Shown: positions 8,901-20,261, counted from the stretch's first letter. The stretch: DNA of 28,195 nucleotides from a bacterium (GCA_021827875.1 JAKAUA010000049.1:1-28195); one strand, 5' to 3'. Program-made: numbers and translations. Notes: a model not told the origin generated them from the sequence alone.

Positions 8901-9273
8901 CCTCATTATGGGTTTTGCAGAATATCTTCATAAACATTTTCATATTAATCGCTATCTACTTGGCATAATTGTTGCCATCATATTTATTATTTCAAATGCC
9001 AACAGGACGATGAGCGTTACCACCCCGCTGGCTCTCTGGTTGGTACTGCAGCTAATATGCATTGCTGTTTTCTTAGCACTCTATGAATGGTATTTATGTT
9101 ATGATTATGCTCTTATCGGTGTTGCTGTTGCCGCTGCTTATTGTGTGGCGCTTATTCAACAAGCATTCTTTAATGTGTATCCTTTTGCCCCAATAACATC
9201 ATTACTGGGGATTATTATATTATTAATTGTCAGTTGGCATTGGTTTTTAATGGTAAATAGAATAAAAAAATGA
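5938..9273 (+). CDS. Duplicated multi-pass membrane protein with CPBP-family intramembrane protease domain
   Basis: The start chosen is GTG 5938 (1111 residues), because aggag (5926-5930) lies 7 nt before it; an in-frame TTG at 5917 would put the ribosome binding site inside the gene. Order: membrane helix (about 8-26), extracytoplasmic region of about 190 residues resembling repeated PepSY-like units ('REEALTSARALAEK', 'SEAQARAIAERD'), then a multi-helix block from about 236. This block carries the CPBP (Abi/CAAX protease) motifs: E424-E425-xxx-R429 (EECLFR), FGAAH with H465, and HFIYD with H503 and D507. The layout then repeats: helix (about 588-610), a second extracytoplasmic region ('SRADAIIKAREAL', 'SKEEARTLVVKN') and a second helix bundle (815-1111) without the catalytic motifs. 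So one active and one apparently inactive half. Substrate unknown. It has its own transcription unit after the terminator at 5814. Confidence 0.8.
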   Translation: MKSLFKSYYFWALFLILSLVSSFYVKKFFPQAFPLINVDIKMNREEALTSARALAEKYGWLPATYSQVATFDTDSDVQIFVELDAGGVQAFTDMMQKDLYMPYAWDVRHYKEYDEHETRIFFKPDGTPYGFHQQLAEQDSGADLSEAQARAIAERDCKNWNVDLTPYTLIEKSKEVRPSKRADHIFVYQRTKEKIGEGFYRLKLEVSGDKLTQVMPYVKIPESFSLRYKEMRSANSSIATAATIAMIILYIFGSIITLLFFIRHDFIKPIGIITAALLAFLQLLSQLSRLPLSWGNYNTAIGSTNFLAGQMVNIIFTFCYYMALYSFTFCVAEALTRKAFGSHIQFWKIWTPAAASSWQVWGRTIGGYLIVPLHIMFGMFVYIVAQKYFGWWVPAGTLSDPNIIAEYAPWLSAVTNSLSAGFWEECLFRAVPLAIAALWGQRFGNKNLFIAAAFIIQIIIFGAAHANYTTQPSYARLIELIVPSSMFGGLYLAFGLLPAIIAHFIYDVFWFSMPLFISHASGAWINQILVVLLSLIPIFVIIYARIRRGSWHELAVSTYNKAYEYSARKTFTFVEEAQTIIQKKISTPLLIIGIAGACAASIGIYTVKNYAPALSLSRADAIIKAREALSDKSITLSSEWEPLTMVINGYERDQDQHLYIWQTAKDLYESLLSSYLTPARWVVRFVRFTGTPSERAEEYQVSLIDSGTVLFTNHVLPEDRAAKSLSKEEARTLVVKNIETTYHLKKDVLKKISAQEIVHPARKDWLFIFADTNYSPLNKDEARIEALISGNEIARMKRFIKPPEDWKRTLQNTQSFIGIIKQISFLFFAIVFFVCLLLFAARYAHALEPQKVMYCGLAIFVIYILSMLNNWPATKGWFNTAAPISHQAFRALGMSVIYYAFLAAVFACIANLIMASHSRHTSKKTIIAWLVGLIAGVAVAGIDLSAFSLLINYAQPMWADFSALGSYIPVVNALNYIISWLFLSYAITLIMGFAEYLHKHFHINRYLLGIIVAIIFIISNANRTMSVTTPLALWLVLQLICIAVFLALYEWYLCYDYALIGVAVAAAYCVALIQQAFFNVYPFAPITSLLGIIILLIVSWHWFLMVNRIKK

Positions 9274-9323
9274 TATAATAGCATTGCTTATAATATACAT
9301 ATTTTTTGGAGTTTTAATTCTAT

Positions 9324-9857
9324 ATGAAACATGCTTATTTTATTTTTTTAATGATATCAATTCCTTTGTATGCTATGGATAATGATAATGCTTTTGCAAT
9401 GGCTAAAAATGCAATAATTCATAGGGATTTTCAACGATTTAATGATGTTGCAACATCATTAAATCGTCATCAACTTGAAGCCCTCTATCAAGAAGCACTA
9501 TTAACAATGAAACAAACATCAGGCAATCTTAACTGTGCAACAACTACAGGCTTAAGATTCGTAATGGGAGCAGTATCATTAGCCGCAGGTATCAATCAAA
9601 TTATCTTAGGGATTAATTCTAGGCAGACAAATGATGAAAATGATGCAAGTTTTAATATACCGCATACTGTGTCCGGCGGAACCTTATTTTGCACCGGCTC
9701 ATTTTTTCTTATAAATGGTATTAAATATGGTATAGACAATTGGAACACTTTAAAAAATGCTACTGATATTTTAAATTCAATGAATGAACGGCTAGAAATC
9801 ATTGAATCCGAGCAAAATGTCACTCAAACACAAGGTATTACTGATCAAATTGTATAA
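9324..9857 (+). CDS. Small exported protein, paralogue of the 11519 gene
   Basis: 177 residues. Signal peptide at 1 to about 18 (MKHAYFIFLMISIPLYAMD). Two hydrophobic segments follow, about 74-95 (LRFVMGAVSLAAGINQIILG) and about 115-135. The mature region aligns by eye with the protein at 11519: AKNAI against ARNAI, DVATSL against SLATHL, a shared K-x-TS, GLRFVMGA against GMRFLSGA, and a common W-N before the C-terminal helix. This supports one family of signal peptide, alpha-helical region and two hydrophobic segments. Function unknown. Two TATAAT-like hexamers (9274-9279 and 9289-9294) lie just upstream and may be its -10 boxes. It ends in a bidirectional terminator. Confidence 0.75.
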   Translation: MKHAYFIFLMISIPLYAMDNDNAFAMAKNAIIHRDFQRFNDVATSLNRHQLEALYQEALLTMKQTSGNLNCATTTGLRFVMGAVSLAAGINQIILGINSRQTNDENDASFNIPHTVSGGTLFCTGSFFLINGIKYGIDNWNTLKNATDILNSMNERLEIIESEQNVTQTQGITDQIV

Positions 9858-9868
9858 TACAGATCATT

Positions 9869-9910
9869 AAAAAAGAAGATCTTTCAATTATTTTGAAGAT
9901 CTTCTTTTTT
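9869..9910. terminator. Bidirectional intrinsic terminator
   Basis: aaaaaagaagatctt (9869-9883) and aagatcttctttttt (9896-9910) form a perfect 15-bp stem with a 12-nt loop. It carries T-runs on the 3' side in both directions. It serves the convergent genes at 9324 (+) and 9929 (-). Confidence 0.9.
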
Positions 9911-9928
9911 TAACACATATCATGTAAC

Positions 9929-10777
9929 TTAGATTTGCACATCTTCAATACGCAAAATAGTTTTGATTTCTTCTGTTTCTGCTGAAGTAATAGCATCTTC
10001 ATAGGGGATATCAATCTCTCTGCTTGTCTTAAGTGCTCGAAGCATATCAAGCTCTATTTTTGATCGATCATCAAAAGAACATACGTGCATAATGTGAAGT
10101 AGCCGCTCTACCCCATCCAAAATATTTACAGAGTACCTCTGCTTCCACTCAGCTTCCAAAAATTCGACACGTTTTAATCTACCTATAGCTAGTAAGTGTC
10201 CTAAGTTACAATCATATATATGATGTTTCTGTGCCAATCTTTTGTAATGTGGTAAACGTTCTTTTTTTTGTTTGTAAGCGGACTCTTGCTCAACAAAACT
10301 TACATCGGCACATTCAAAAAAAATAGTTAGCAATGAACAAAGTTTTGCTTCATCAGTTTGCAAATAACGTAAATAAGCTACCAACTCAGACATAGCTGCG
10401 TTTGATTTAATAATAGGTTCCTGTAGTTCTTCTTCCAACATCATGCTGTACCTGGGAAAAAATAATTCTGAATGATTCATGAGACTATGCAATCGCATTT
10501 CATTACTGACGTCTTTTTCCATTACTTCATCAAGTTCTTGCACTATGTCATGCAACTCAGAAAAAGTAATAGTATATTTTTCATCATCACTATCAGTAAC
10601 CAACAATCCATCTTCTTGGGGTAAATACGTGCCTTGCATCAGACTATGCAAGAGTGAAAAATGCTTTTGTGTATCAGATAGGCTATTAGAACTGCTTGCA
10701 ATAATACCATCCATCGCGCTGAGTGAAAAAATAGTTATGAATAGTATTATAAATAACGTTACATCTCTTTTTTTCAT
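9929..10777 (-). CDS. Exported protein of unknown function
   Basis: 282 residues from the ATG at 10777, chosen over the longer TTG frame start at 10825 because aagga lies 9 nt before it. The new N-terminus MKKRDVTLFIILFITIFSLSAMDG is also a good signal peptide with the same '-AMD' end seen in other genes here. The mature part is acidic and helical (LQEPIIKSNAAMSELVAYLR, a Glu/Lys-rich middle) with three Cys and no motif I recognise. It starts 13 nt after the DUF488 stop on the same strand and probably shares its promoter. Its job is not suggested by that pairing. Confidence 0.7.
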   Translation of the reverse strand: MKKRDVTLFIILFITIFSLSAMDGIIASSSNSLSDTQKHFSLLHSLMQGTYLPQEDGLLVTDSDDEKYTITFSELHDIVQELDEVMEKDVSNEMRLHSLMNHSELFFPRYSMMLEEELQEPIIKSNAAMSELVAYLRYLQTDEAKLCSLLTIFFECADVSFVEQESAYKQKKERLPHYKRLAQKHHIYDCNLGHLLAIGRLKRVEFLEAEWKQRYSVNILDGVERLLHIMHVCSFDDRSKIELDMLRALKTSREIDIPYEDAITSAETEEIKTILRIEDVQI

Positions 10778-10790
10778 ATCTTCTATTCCT

Positions 10791-11315
10791 TTATCCTGGA
10801 TACGTAACTGCAGTTCCCTTAACAACTGCCCATTCTGTTAGTGTGTGTAGCTTACACGAGGTACTACTGTAAATATCCTCGACTTGTAAACCGCGTACCA
10901 ATAGTGCATCACCAATTAATGATCTATGACAGCGCCATGGCACTGCTTCTGCACACATGATTACTACGATTTTATGATGCGCAATGTTTATCAGATCTTC
11001 AATACCTTGAGCAAATTCTGCAGTCTGCATATAATCGGCAAAGCCTCGAAATGAAAGATTATGCCATGCGGTATTAATAGAATCTTTATGTGCGTGGCGT
11101 AATCCACCTAATTTTTTTTCATGGCGGTAGCCAATATGATGATTGCGCAATACATGCGCTAATTCAGGACCATTAAATTGCGGATTATGGCGAGACTTGG
11201 GAATAGTACGAATATCAATAAGCTCAGTAATTGCATAGTGTTTGAGTATAAGCAAAAAATCATAAATTGACCGTGTTGAGTGACCAATGGTGTAGACTAT
11301 TATTTTTTTACTCAT
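10791..11315 (-). CDS. DUF488 domain protein
   Basis: 174 residues, nearly all one DUF488 domain. Hallmarks are YTIGHSTRS at the N-terminus, LIDIRTIPKSRHNPQFN at about 32-48, KLGGLRH, NLSFRGFADYM, and the Cys motif VIMCAEAVPWRCHRSLIGD near 117-135. The family is widespread and cytoplasmic; the MCAE...RCHR motif suggests a bound nucleotide or metal, but no reaction is established. ATG preceded by aagga at 8 nt. A sigma70-type promoter lies 50-80 nt upstream. It is followed after 13 nt by the exported protein gene. Confidence 0.88.
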   Translation of the reverse strand: MSKKIIVYTIGHSTRSIYDFLLILKHYAITELIDIRTIPKSRHNPQFNGPELAHVLRNHHIGYRHEKKLGGLRHAHKDSINTAWHNLSFRGFADYMQTAEFAQGIEDLINIAHHKIVVIMCAEAVPWRCHRSLIGDALLVRGLQVEDIYSSTSCKLHTLTEWAVVKGTAVTYPG

Positions 11316-11367
11316 ACATCTTTTCCTTGTTTTACGAAAAAAATGATCTCATATAGCAATTTTAGCC

Positions 11368-11395
11368 AGTATAGCAATGATACATTTTCAAGCAA
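11368..11395 (-). promoter_or_regulatory. Promoter for the DUF488 gene
   Basis: On the minus strand TTGCTT (11390-11395), a 16-nt spacer, then TATACT (11368-11373), about 50 nt before the DUF488 start. It diverges from the plus-strand promoter at 11406, so the two share one 200-nt intergenic region. Confidence 0.65.
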
Positions 11396-11405
11396 AGCAA
11401 ATTAC

Positions 11406-11462
11406 TTGCATCTCAAATCATATGCTCCTATAATTTGCGGTCTATTTTAAATCTGCTAGAAT
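11406..11462 (+). promoter_or_regulatory. Tandem promoters for the 11519 gene cluster
   Basis: First promoter: TTGCAT (11406-11411), 17-nt spacer, perfect TATAAT (11429-11434). Second possible promoter directly after it: ttgcgg (11435-11440), 16-nt spacer, tagaat (11457-11462). The first is strong by consensus; the second is weaker. Confidence 0.6.
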
Positions 11463-11518
11463 CACCCTGGAATAATTTGCACATTAAATAAATGTAGTTC
11501 ATTGTAAAAGGACATATC

Positions 11519-12211
11519 ATGAAATATATAATGCTTGCTCTCTCTATAATTTCTATAAATAGTATGGAAAACGTTATGGTCACCTATGTACCTGTTGAGC
11601 AACAAGCGGTAACACCTTGTATACCACACTATGACCAAGCACGTAATGCAATCATGCGCAAAGACACAACTGATTTTGAATCATTAGCAACACATCTGAC
11701 GGCGCAAGAGCAGATAACACTGTGTCATATAGCGCGCTCAGAACTTAAAAATACGTCATCACGTCCCATGTTAGGATTCAAAAATGGCATGCGTTTTTTA
11801 TCCGGCGCAATAATAACTACCGTAGGTGCATTAGACTTTTTACTCACTTATGCATCCGGTCAAGTAAAAGAAACATGCCAAACAGATTGCATAGCTATAA
11901 CAAGCGCAATACCTGTCGATAATGGCGGCAGCCTATGCAAAAATATTTGTAAGACCATTTCTCAAGAAAAACTTCATGTCTTGGGGATACCGGCAGGTAC
12001 AACAGCAGTTACAGCTGGGTTTGGACTCAGTGGCTATTCTATTTATTCACTGTGCCGTCATTGGAATGATGAAACAAAATTGCGGAGTATGATCAGCATC
12101 TTGCAAGCAAGCAACCACTACTCTGATAATAGTAGAGTTCTCGATACATTGTCAGAATCAGCATTTACCGATAGCGATACAGAAGATAGTGACTCGTCAG
12201 AAATAGTGTAA
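11519..12211 (+). CDS. Small exported protein, paralogue of the 9324 gene
   Basis: 230 residues; ATG with aaagga upstream. Short signal peptide at the N-terminus (MKYIMLALSIISINSM). It shares with the 9324 protein the pattern ARNAI, SLATHL, LKNTSS, GMRFLSGA and a late W-N. It has two hydrophobic segments (about 92-112 and 155-180) and, unlike the other, six or more Cys around 120-150 (ETCQTDC, SLCKNICK) that could form disulfides outside the cytoplasm. The C-terminus is strongly acidic (SDTEDSDSSEIV). It is the first gene of a run of three plus-strand genes and lies 14 nt before the next. Function unknown. Confidence 0.72.
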   Translation: MKYIMLALSIISINSMENVMVTYVPVEQQAVTPCIPHYDQARNAIMRKDTTDFESLATHLTAQEQITLCHIARSELKNTSSRPMLGFKNGMRFLSGAIITTVGALDFLLTYASGQVKETCQTDCIAITSAIPVDNGGSLCKNICKTISQEKLHVLGIPAGTTAVTAGFGLSGYSIYSLCRHWNDETKLRSMISILQASNHYSDNSRVLDTLSESAFTDSDTEDSDSSEIV

Positions 12212-12225
12212 TCAAAGGGAAAAAA

Positions 12226-12842
12226 ATGAATTATAAAAAAGTAACTTTTAATAAAATCATAGTAAGCGCAGTATGTATCACAACAATGCCACTGTGTGCC
12301 TCAGAATATTATAGTGCAAGCGCAGATGCTAAGACACGCAGAGAAATAGTTAATGGTATGATGGCATTCCCCACATATGGAAATAAATTACAAGATTTAA
12401 CATTAAGAAAAGCGGTGCTTGATAAAGATCTTTCACAAGTAAAAGATTTGCTGACACAATATCATAAAAATACAATGCCGTATGAAATAATTGATGATGC
12501 TCTGGCGAGCATAGAAGAAACCTCATATTATGCTAGTTTTAAATGGCCTTTGATCAAAATAACTGGCGGCACAGTAGGCACAGCAGGAGGAGTCATAGGA
12601 TTAACAACTTTGTTAAAAAATAAAAAGACACTACTGATGCAAATACAATCTTCGTTGGACTAGGAGCTTTAGGATCAAGCCTTTATTTGCTCGGCGACGG
12701 CCTTTCGAGTATATCAAGCGCAACAGCCGGTTATTACGAATTTTGTGAAAAATATCCAGATGAGAAACAGCGTACAGCTGCTATAGCTTGTGCTCAGCAA
12801 ATTAAAGAGCTTATAAATAATTATAGGTCAAACCAAAATTAA
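12226..12842 (+). pseudogene. Exported protein gene, first of a tandem pair, with a frameshift
   Basis: The intact first frame runs 12226-12663 (145 codons, MNYKKVTFNKI start, signal peptide ending near CASE). It goes out of frame at the A-run 12622-12626. Reading on from 12627 in the -1 frame restores DTTDANTIFVGLGALGSSL and a tail (EFCEKYPDEKQRTAAIACAQ and on to TAA 12840-12842). That tail matches the intact neighbour at 12860 residue by residue. One missing A therefore explains the break: aaa aaa gac would keep the frame. It may be a true pseudogene, a sequencing or assembly error in a homopolymer, or -1 slippage on aaaaag. Family: signal peptide, a helix-turn-helix-like 'LRKAVLDKDLSQVKDLL' repeat-like motif and two hydrophobic stretches; function unknown. 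Confidence 0.8.
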
Positions 12843-12859
12843 GCTTCATAAGAGAAAAA

Positions 12860-13462
12860 ATGAACTATAAAAAAATAACTTTTAATAAAATCGTAATAAG
12901 TATAATATGCATTACGACAATGCCGCTATCTGCCTCAGAACATTATAATTCCAGCGCAGATGCACATACACGTAGAACATTAATTCATTGTGCGCTTCAA
13001 CAAAAAAATAATACCGCGCATAATTTAGAAGATCTGAACTTAAGAAGCACAATACTCGACAAGAATCTTACGCAAGTACAAGCATTGCTCACAACATATG
13101 ATAGAGATGTAATGTGCTCTAAAATAGTAGATGATGCGCAAGCAAGCTTGGATGAAACGACATTATCTTCTACTATAAAAAAACCTGCTTCACAAATAGC
13201 TCATGGAGCAGCATTGACTGTAGGTGTGGGTCTCATTCTGTATAATTTACATAATGAAAATGCATGTGCAGTTGCGCTAATAGGCCTGGGAGTAGGCTTT
13301 TATAAGTTTTGTAACGGTATCTCTCGCATACCATCCGCATTACAGGGCTATCATGAATTTTGTCAAAAATATTCGGATGAACAACAACGTGCAGCTGCTA
13401 TATCTTGTGCTCGGCAAATTAGAGAAGTTATAAATAATTATCAATCACAAAAAAAAGATTAG
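12860..13462 (+). CDS. Exported protein, intact copy of the tandem pair
   Basis: 200 residues, 17 nt after the end of the frameshifted copy, with an A-rich purine ribosome site (agagaaaaa). Signal peptide about 1-27 (MNYKKITFNKIVISIICITT...SASE). It shares with its neighbour LRSTILDKNLTQVQALLTTY, a weakly ankyrin-like helical motif, two hydrophobic segments at about 112-150 (VGVGLILYNL and VALIGLGVGFYKF), and the tail YHEFCQKYSDEQQRAAAISCARQ. The copies differ across their whole length, so the duplication is not recent. Function unknown; the layout suggests a protein with a membrane hairpin. A strong bidirectional terminator follows. Confidence 0.75.
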   Translation: MNYKKITFNKIVISIICITTMPLSASEHYNSSADAHTRRTLIHCALQQKNNTAHNLEDLNLRSTILDKNLTQVQALLTTYDRDVMCSKIVDDAQASLDETTLSSTIKKPASQIAHGAALTVGVGLILYNLHNENACAVALIGLGVGFYKFCNGISRIPSALQGYHEFCQKYSDEQQRAAAISCARQIREVINNYQSQKKD

Positions 13463-13484
13463 ACATAAACACCATCAAAGCAAG

Positions 13485-13525
13485 AAGAAGGCCGCCCCAT
13501 AATATTGGCGCGGCCTTCTTTATTT
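13485..13525. terminator. Intrinsic terminator between convergent genes
   Basis: aagaaggccgc (13485-13495) and gcggccttctt (13510-13520), an 11-bp GC-rich stem with a 14-nt loop followed by tattt. It serves the plus-strand run ending at 13462 and probably also the minus-strand gene ending at 13544. Confidence 0.85.
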
Positions 13526-13543
13526 CAGACAATAATAGGATAG

Positions 13544-14089
13544 TTATTTCCTAGATTTTCTCTTATATTCATCTACAATTTTTCTCACGCCCGTCACGTC
13601 TACTTTCTGTACACTACTTTGCTTTACATTGTCTTTCAACGGCAACCCTGATGTCGTATTAGATGCATATACTCCTTGTAACGCACCGCTTCGTTGAGTA
13701 GTTAAATTACCGCCTTGATAAGAAACAAAGATTTTTGATGCGCCGGACGGAATATACCATGCATGTGCATTTTTTTTAGCCTTGCTTTCTAGAAGTATAT
13801 ATGTCGGTTCAATCGATGGGTTAAGGCCGCTTGCTTGGGAGACACGAATGAATGAATCACTACTGCTCTTAGCAGGCAATACTGACAGTCTTTCTGCAAT
13901 TACATCTCCACCACTTATAATGGTTAATAAATAACCTTCTCCATCTTTATTTTTAAATTCTAAAACCCAATCTTGTTTTGCATCCGCAACTTTTGGCGTG
14001 CGTTCAAGATATTTTTCGATATCAATGACTGCGTAAGATGTCATATGAGCGAACAATGCAGCAAACATGAAATGATATATTTTAAGCAT
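13544..14089 (-). CDS. Exported beta-rich protein of unknown function
   Basis: 181 residues. ATG with aaggag 9 nt upstream. Signal peptide at about 1-20 (MLKIYHFMFAALFAHMTSYA). The mature part looks beta-rich: WVLEFKNKDGEGYLLTIISGG, then ILLESKAKKNAHAWYIPSGASKIFVSYQGG, which has the alternating pattern of a small beta-sandwich. The C-terminal 40 residues are polar and basic, ending KRKSRK. I recognise no family. It stands alone, convergent with the 12860 gene and divergent from nothing; the 200 nt upstream to the rRNA terminator hold only its leader. Confidence 0.72.
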   Translation of the reverse strand: MLKIYHFMFAALFAHMTSYAVIDIEKYLERTPKVADAKQDWVLEFKNKDGEGYLLTIISGGDVIAERLSVLPAKSSSDSFIRVSQASGLNPSIEPTYILLESKAKKNAHAWYIPSGASKIFVSYQGGNLTTQRSGALQGVYASNTTSGLPLKDNVKQSSVQKVDVTGVRKIVDEYKRKSRK

Positions 14090-14288
14090 GCTCTTTTTCT
14101 CCTTCGTTTTTTATCTTGTTTTTTTGTGCAATCAATTGTGAAAATACACAAAAAATGATGCCCAAAACAACAGCAATGCAAATAATCTATATAAAAAGCG
14201 ATCAACAAGTCATGAATAACTATTGATATAAACAAGAAGAATAGAACAAGAAAGGAGAAAGAAATAGAAAAAATGTATAAAAAAGAGC

Positions 14289-14321
14289 AAAAAAATAGCC
14301 TCGATTTCTCGAGGCTATTTT
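14289..14321 (-). terminator. rRNA operon terminator
   Basis: aaaatagcctcga (14292-14304) and tcgaggctatttt (14309-14321), a 13-bp perfect stem with a 4-nt loop. On the minus strand it is followed by seven T (14289-14295 read in reverse). It lies 4 nt beyond the 5S gene. Confidence 0.92.
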
Positions 14322-14324
14322 AAA

Positions 14325-14437
14325 CTGGCAGTATCTGCTTTTCCAGCCCGTTACCAGGCAAGTATCATCGACGCTGTAGACTTAACTTCCGTATTCGGAA
14401 TGGGAACGGGTGTTTCCCTACAGCTATATCCACCAGA
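14325..14437 (-). rRNA. 5S ribosomal RNA
   Basis: The minus strand reads CTGGTGG...ATAGCTGTAGGGAAACACC...CCGAATACGGAAGTTAAG...GATGATACTTG...CTGGTAACGGG...CTGCCAG, the conserved 5S pattern. The first and last 7 bases pair as helix I. Ends are set by that helix and are good to a few bases. Confidence 0.93.
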
Positions 14438-14573
14438 AACTTGTAATTCAAAGACAGTAGTTTTGTGAATTTTATTTCACGCTCATTTAGCATAATTATA
14501 TTGTATCATATTTTGCTAAACTCGCCAACTCATATCAATGATAATAATTTTATCTTGTGAGCTCTTAATAATC

Positions 14574-14595
14574 GTAAATTAAGTATCGCAATCAG
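14574..14595 (-). other. 3' half of the 23S rRNA processing stem
   Basis: gtaaattaagtatc (14574-14587) followed by caatcag (14589-14595) pairs with gatacttaatttac (17669-17682) and ctgattg (17662-17668), with a single bulged base. This brackets 23S, as RNase III processing stems do. Confidence 0.85.
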
Positions 14596-14611
14596 TGGCC
14601 GCCTGAAAGTT

Positions 14612-17650
<3,039 letters not shown>

Positions 17651-17661
17651 TATAGGCTACC

Positions 17662-17682
17662 CTGATTGGATACTTAATTTAC
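17662..17682 (-). other. 5' half of the 23S rRNA processing stem
   Basis: Pairs with 14574-14595 (14 bp plus 7 bp with one bulged base), enclosing the whole 23S gene. It is located between tRNA-Ala and 23S. Confidence 0.85.
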
Positions 17683-17823
17683 AAAAATTTCAAAGAACAC
17701 AAGAATTTTTTATCTCACTACTCTTTTTATCTTTTTTATTTACATCTTTTTTCACGAGAGACTTGATTGTATCATACTTTTTCTACTTGTCTAGGCCAAC
17801 TTTATTGATTTATAAAATTAAAT

Positions 17824-17899
17824 TGGTGGAGATGAGCGGAATCGGACCGCTGACCTTCCGCGTGCAAAGCGGACGCTCTACCAACTGAGCTACATCCCC
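17824..17899 (-). tRNA. tRNA-Ala (anticodon TGC)
   Basis: 76 nt on the minus strand, from GGGGATGTAGCTCAG to the encoded CCA (17824-17826). The anticodon loop TTTGCAC gives TGC, and the T-loop GGTCCGATTCC is normal. It lies in the usual place between 16S and 23S, after tRNA-Ile. Confidence 0.96.
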
Positions 17900-17964
17900 A
17901 TTCGCTATACTTTTTTGGAGCACAACAAAGGATTTAACGCTCCTAATCTAGCAACTTTATAAAT

Positions 17965-18041
17965 TGGTGGGCCTAAGTCGACTCGAACGACTGACCTCCC
18001 CGTTATCAGCGGGGTACTCTAACCAACTGAGCTATAGGCCC
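17965..18041 (-). tRNA. tRNA-Ile (anticodon GAT)
   Basis: 77 nt on the minus strand, from GGGCCTATAGCTCAG to the encoded CCA (17965-17967). The anticodon loop CTGATAA gives GAT, and the T-arm is GTCGTTCGAGTCGAC. It is the first spacer tRNA after 16S. Confidence 0.96.
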
Positions 18042-18067
18042 AGAACTTTTAGAAAAATAATTTTAGC

Positions 18068-18080
18068 GCCTACCGATAAT
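18068..18080 (-). other. 3' half of the 16S rRNA processing stem
   Basis: gcctaccgataat (18068-18080) is the exact reverse complement of attatcggtaggc (19738-19750). The two sites flank 16S and would form the 13-bp base of the precursor loop cut by RNase III. Confidence 0.85.
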
Positions 18081-18160
18081 AATAACCAATATTTCACACC
18101 TATAAGATAATGAAGGCATTTAACAGCGAATGCATGTATGCCTTAACTAAATCTCCCTCG

Positions 18161-19700
<1,540 letters not shown>

Positions 19701-19737
19701 AAAATTGTTTCTGATGTAGAAAAATCAAAGGTTTTAA

Positions 19738-19750
19738 ATTATCGGTAGGC
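19738..19750 (-). other. 5' half of the 16S rRNA processing stem
   Basis: Exact 13-nt reverse complement of 18068-18080, located 38 nt upstream of mature 16S. Part of the rRNA leader. Confidence 0.85.
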
Positions 19751-19923
19751 AAATTTTTAATGTTTCTCGTGAATTTCAAAGAAGATGTTTTAATTGTAGC
19801 TGAATTTTTTAAAATTGCTACTAAAATTTCAACATTTTTTGTTGATTTTAGCGTTTCGTTCGCGATGGGTAATTTTTATACCCACAGACACCGTTTAGGT
19901 ATCCGCTGCGAATCGAATTGCTT

Positions 19924-19963
19924 CCTACATTGCCACAAGTGGCTTTGCAAGTGGCTTTGTAGG
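19924..19963 (-). repeat. Direct repeat and hairpin in the rRNA leader
   Basis: aagtggctttg occurs at 19937-19947 and 19949-19959, a 12-nt period. cctaca (19924-19929) pairs with tgtagg (19958-19963), and gccac (19932-19936) pairs with gtggc (19951-19955). The first repeat offers a second possible gtggc partner (19939-19943). The rest of the 340-nt leader (19701-20040) holds the 16S stem and no gene I can support. Confidence 0.5.
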
Positions 19964-20040
19964 ATTCTGCGCTCTGTAACGATGTTTTAGTTCGCTGTCG
20001 TGCGCTTCGTTTTGGTTATTTCAATCAACAAGACTCTAGA

Positions 20041-20068
20041 ATTATACATGTGTAGTTATCTAAGTCAA
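20041..20068 (-). promoter_or_regulatory. rRNA operon promoter
   Basis: On the minus strand TTGACT (20063-20068), a 16-nt spacer and a perfect TATAAT (20041-20046). Directly upstream (20069-20105) is an A/T-only-like stretch, as expected of an UP element. It is the best promoter in the window and is correctly oriented for 16S. Confidence 0.88.
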
Positions 20069-20160
20069 CACTTTTTAAAAACTTTTTTAAAATTTTTTTT
20101 GTTGTTACAAAAAGACTCTTTGGCCCTTATGAACAAAGTGAATATAAAATTATTTCAATA

Positions 20161-20177
20161 GGTCGACCCAGTCGACC
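20161..20177. repeat. Perfect 7-bp inverted repeat between the rRNA promoter and prfB
   Basis: ggtcgac (20161-20167), cca, gtcgacc (20171-20177). It is GC-rich in an AT-rich spacer, about 95 nt upstream of the rRNA -35 box and 85 nt before the prfB promoter. It may be an operator or a short hairpin; there is no T-run. Confidence 0.4.
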
Positions 20178-20261
20178 GCACATTTATAAAACAAAGCCTA
20201 GTAATTATAATGATATCACCCCTCCTATGCAAGCTTTTTCCGCTATTTACCTATAAAATTT

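Noticed and set aside
10778..10825. 16-codon TTG extension of the exported gene at 9929
   Set aside because: It overlaps the DUF488 end and hides a good ribosome site and signal peptide.
19937..19959. Possible start of a CRISPR-like repeat array
   Set aside because: Only two 11-nt copies at 12-nt spacing; no spacers, no cas genes.
19760..19990. Plus-strand ORF of 76 codons in the rRNA leader
   Set aside because: It runs against the rRNA transcript, has no ribosome site, no coding pattern, and spans the leader repeat and promoter-proximal structure.
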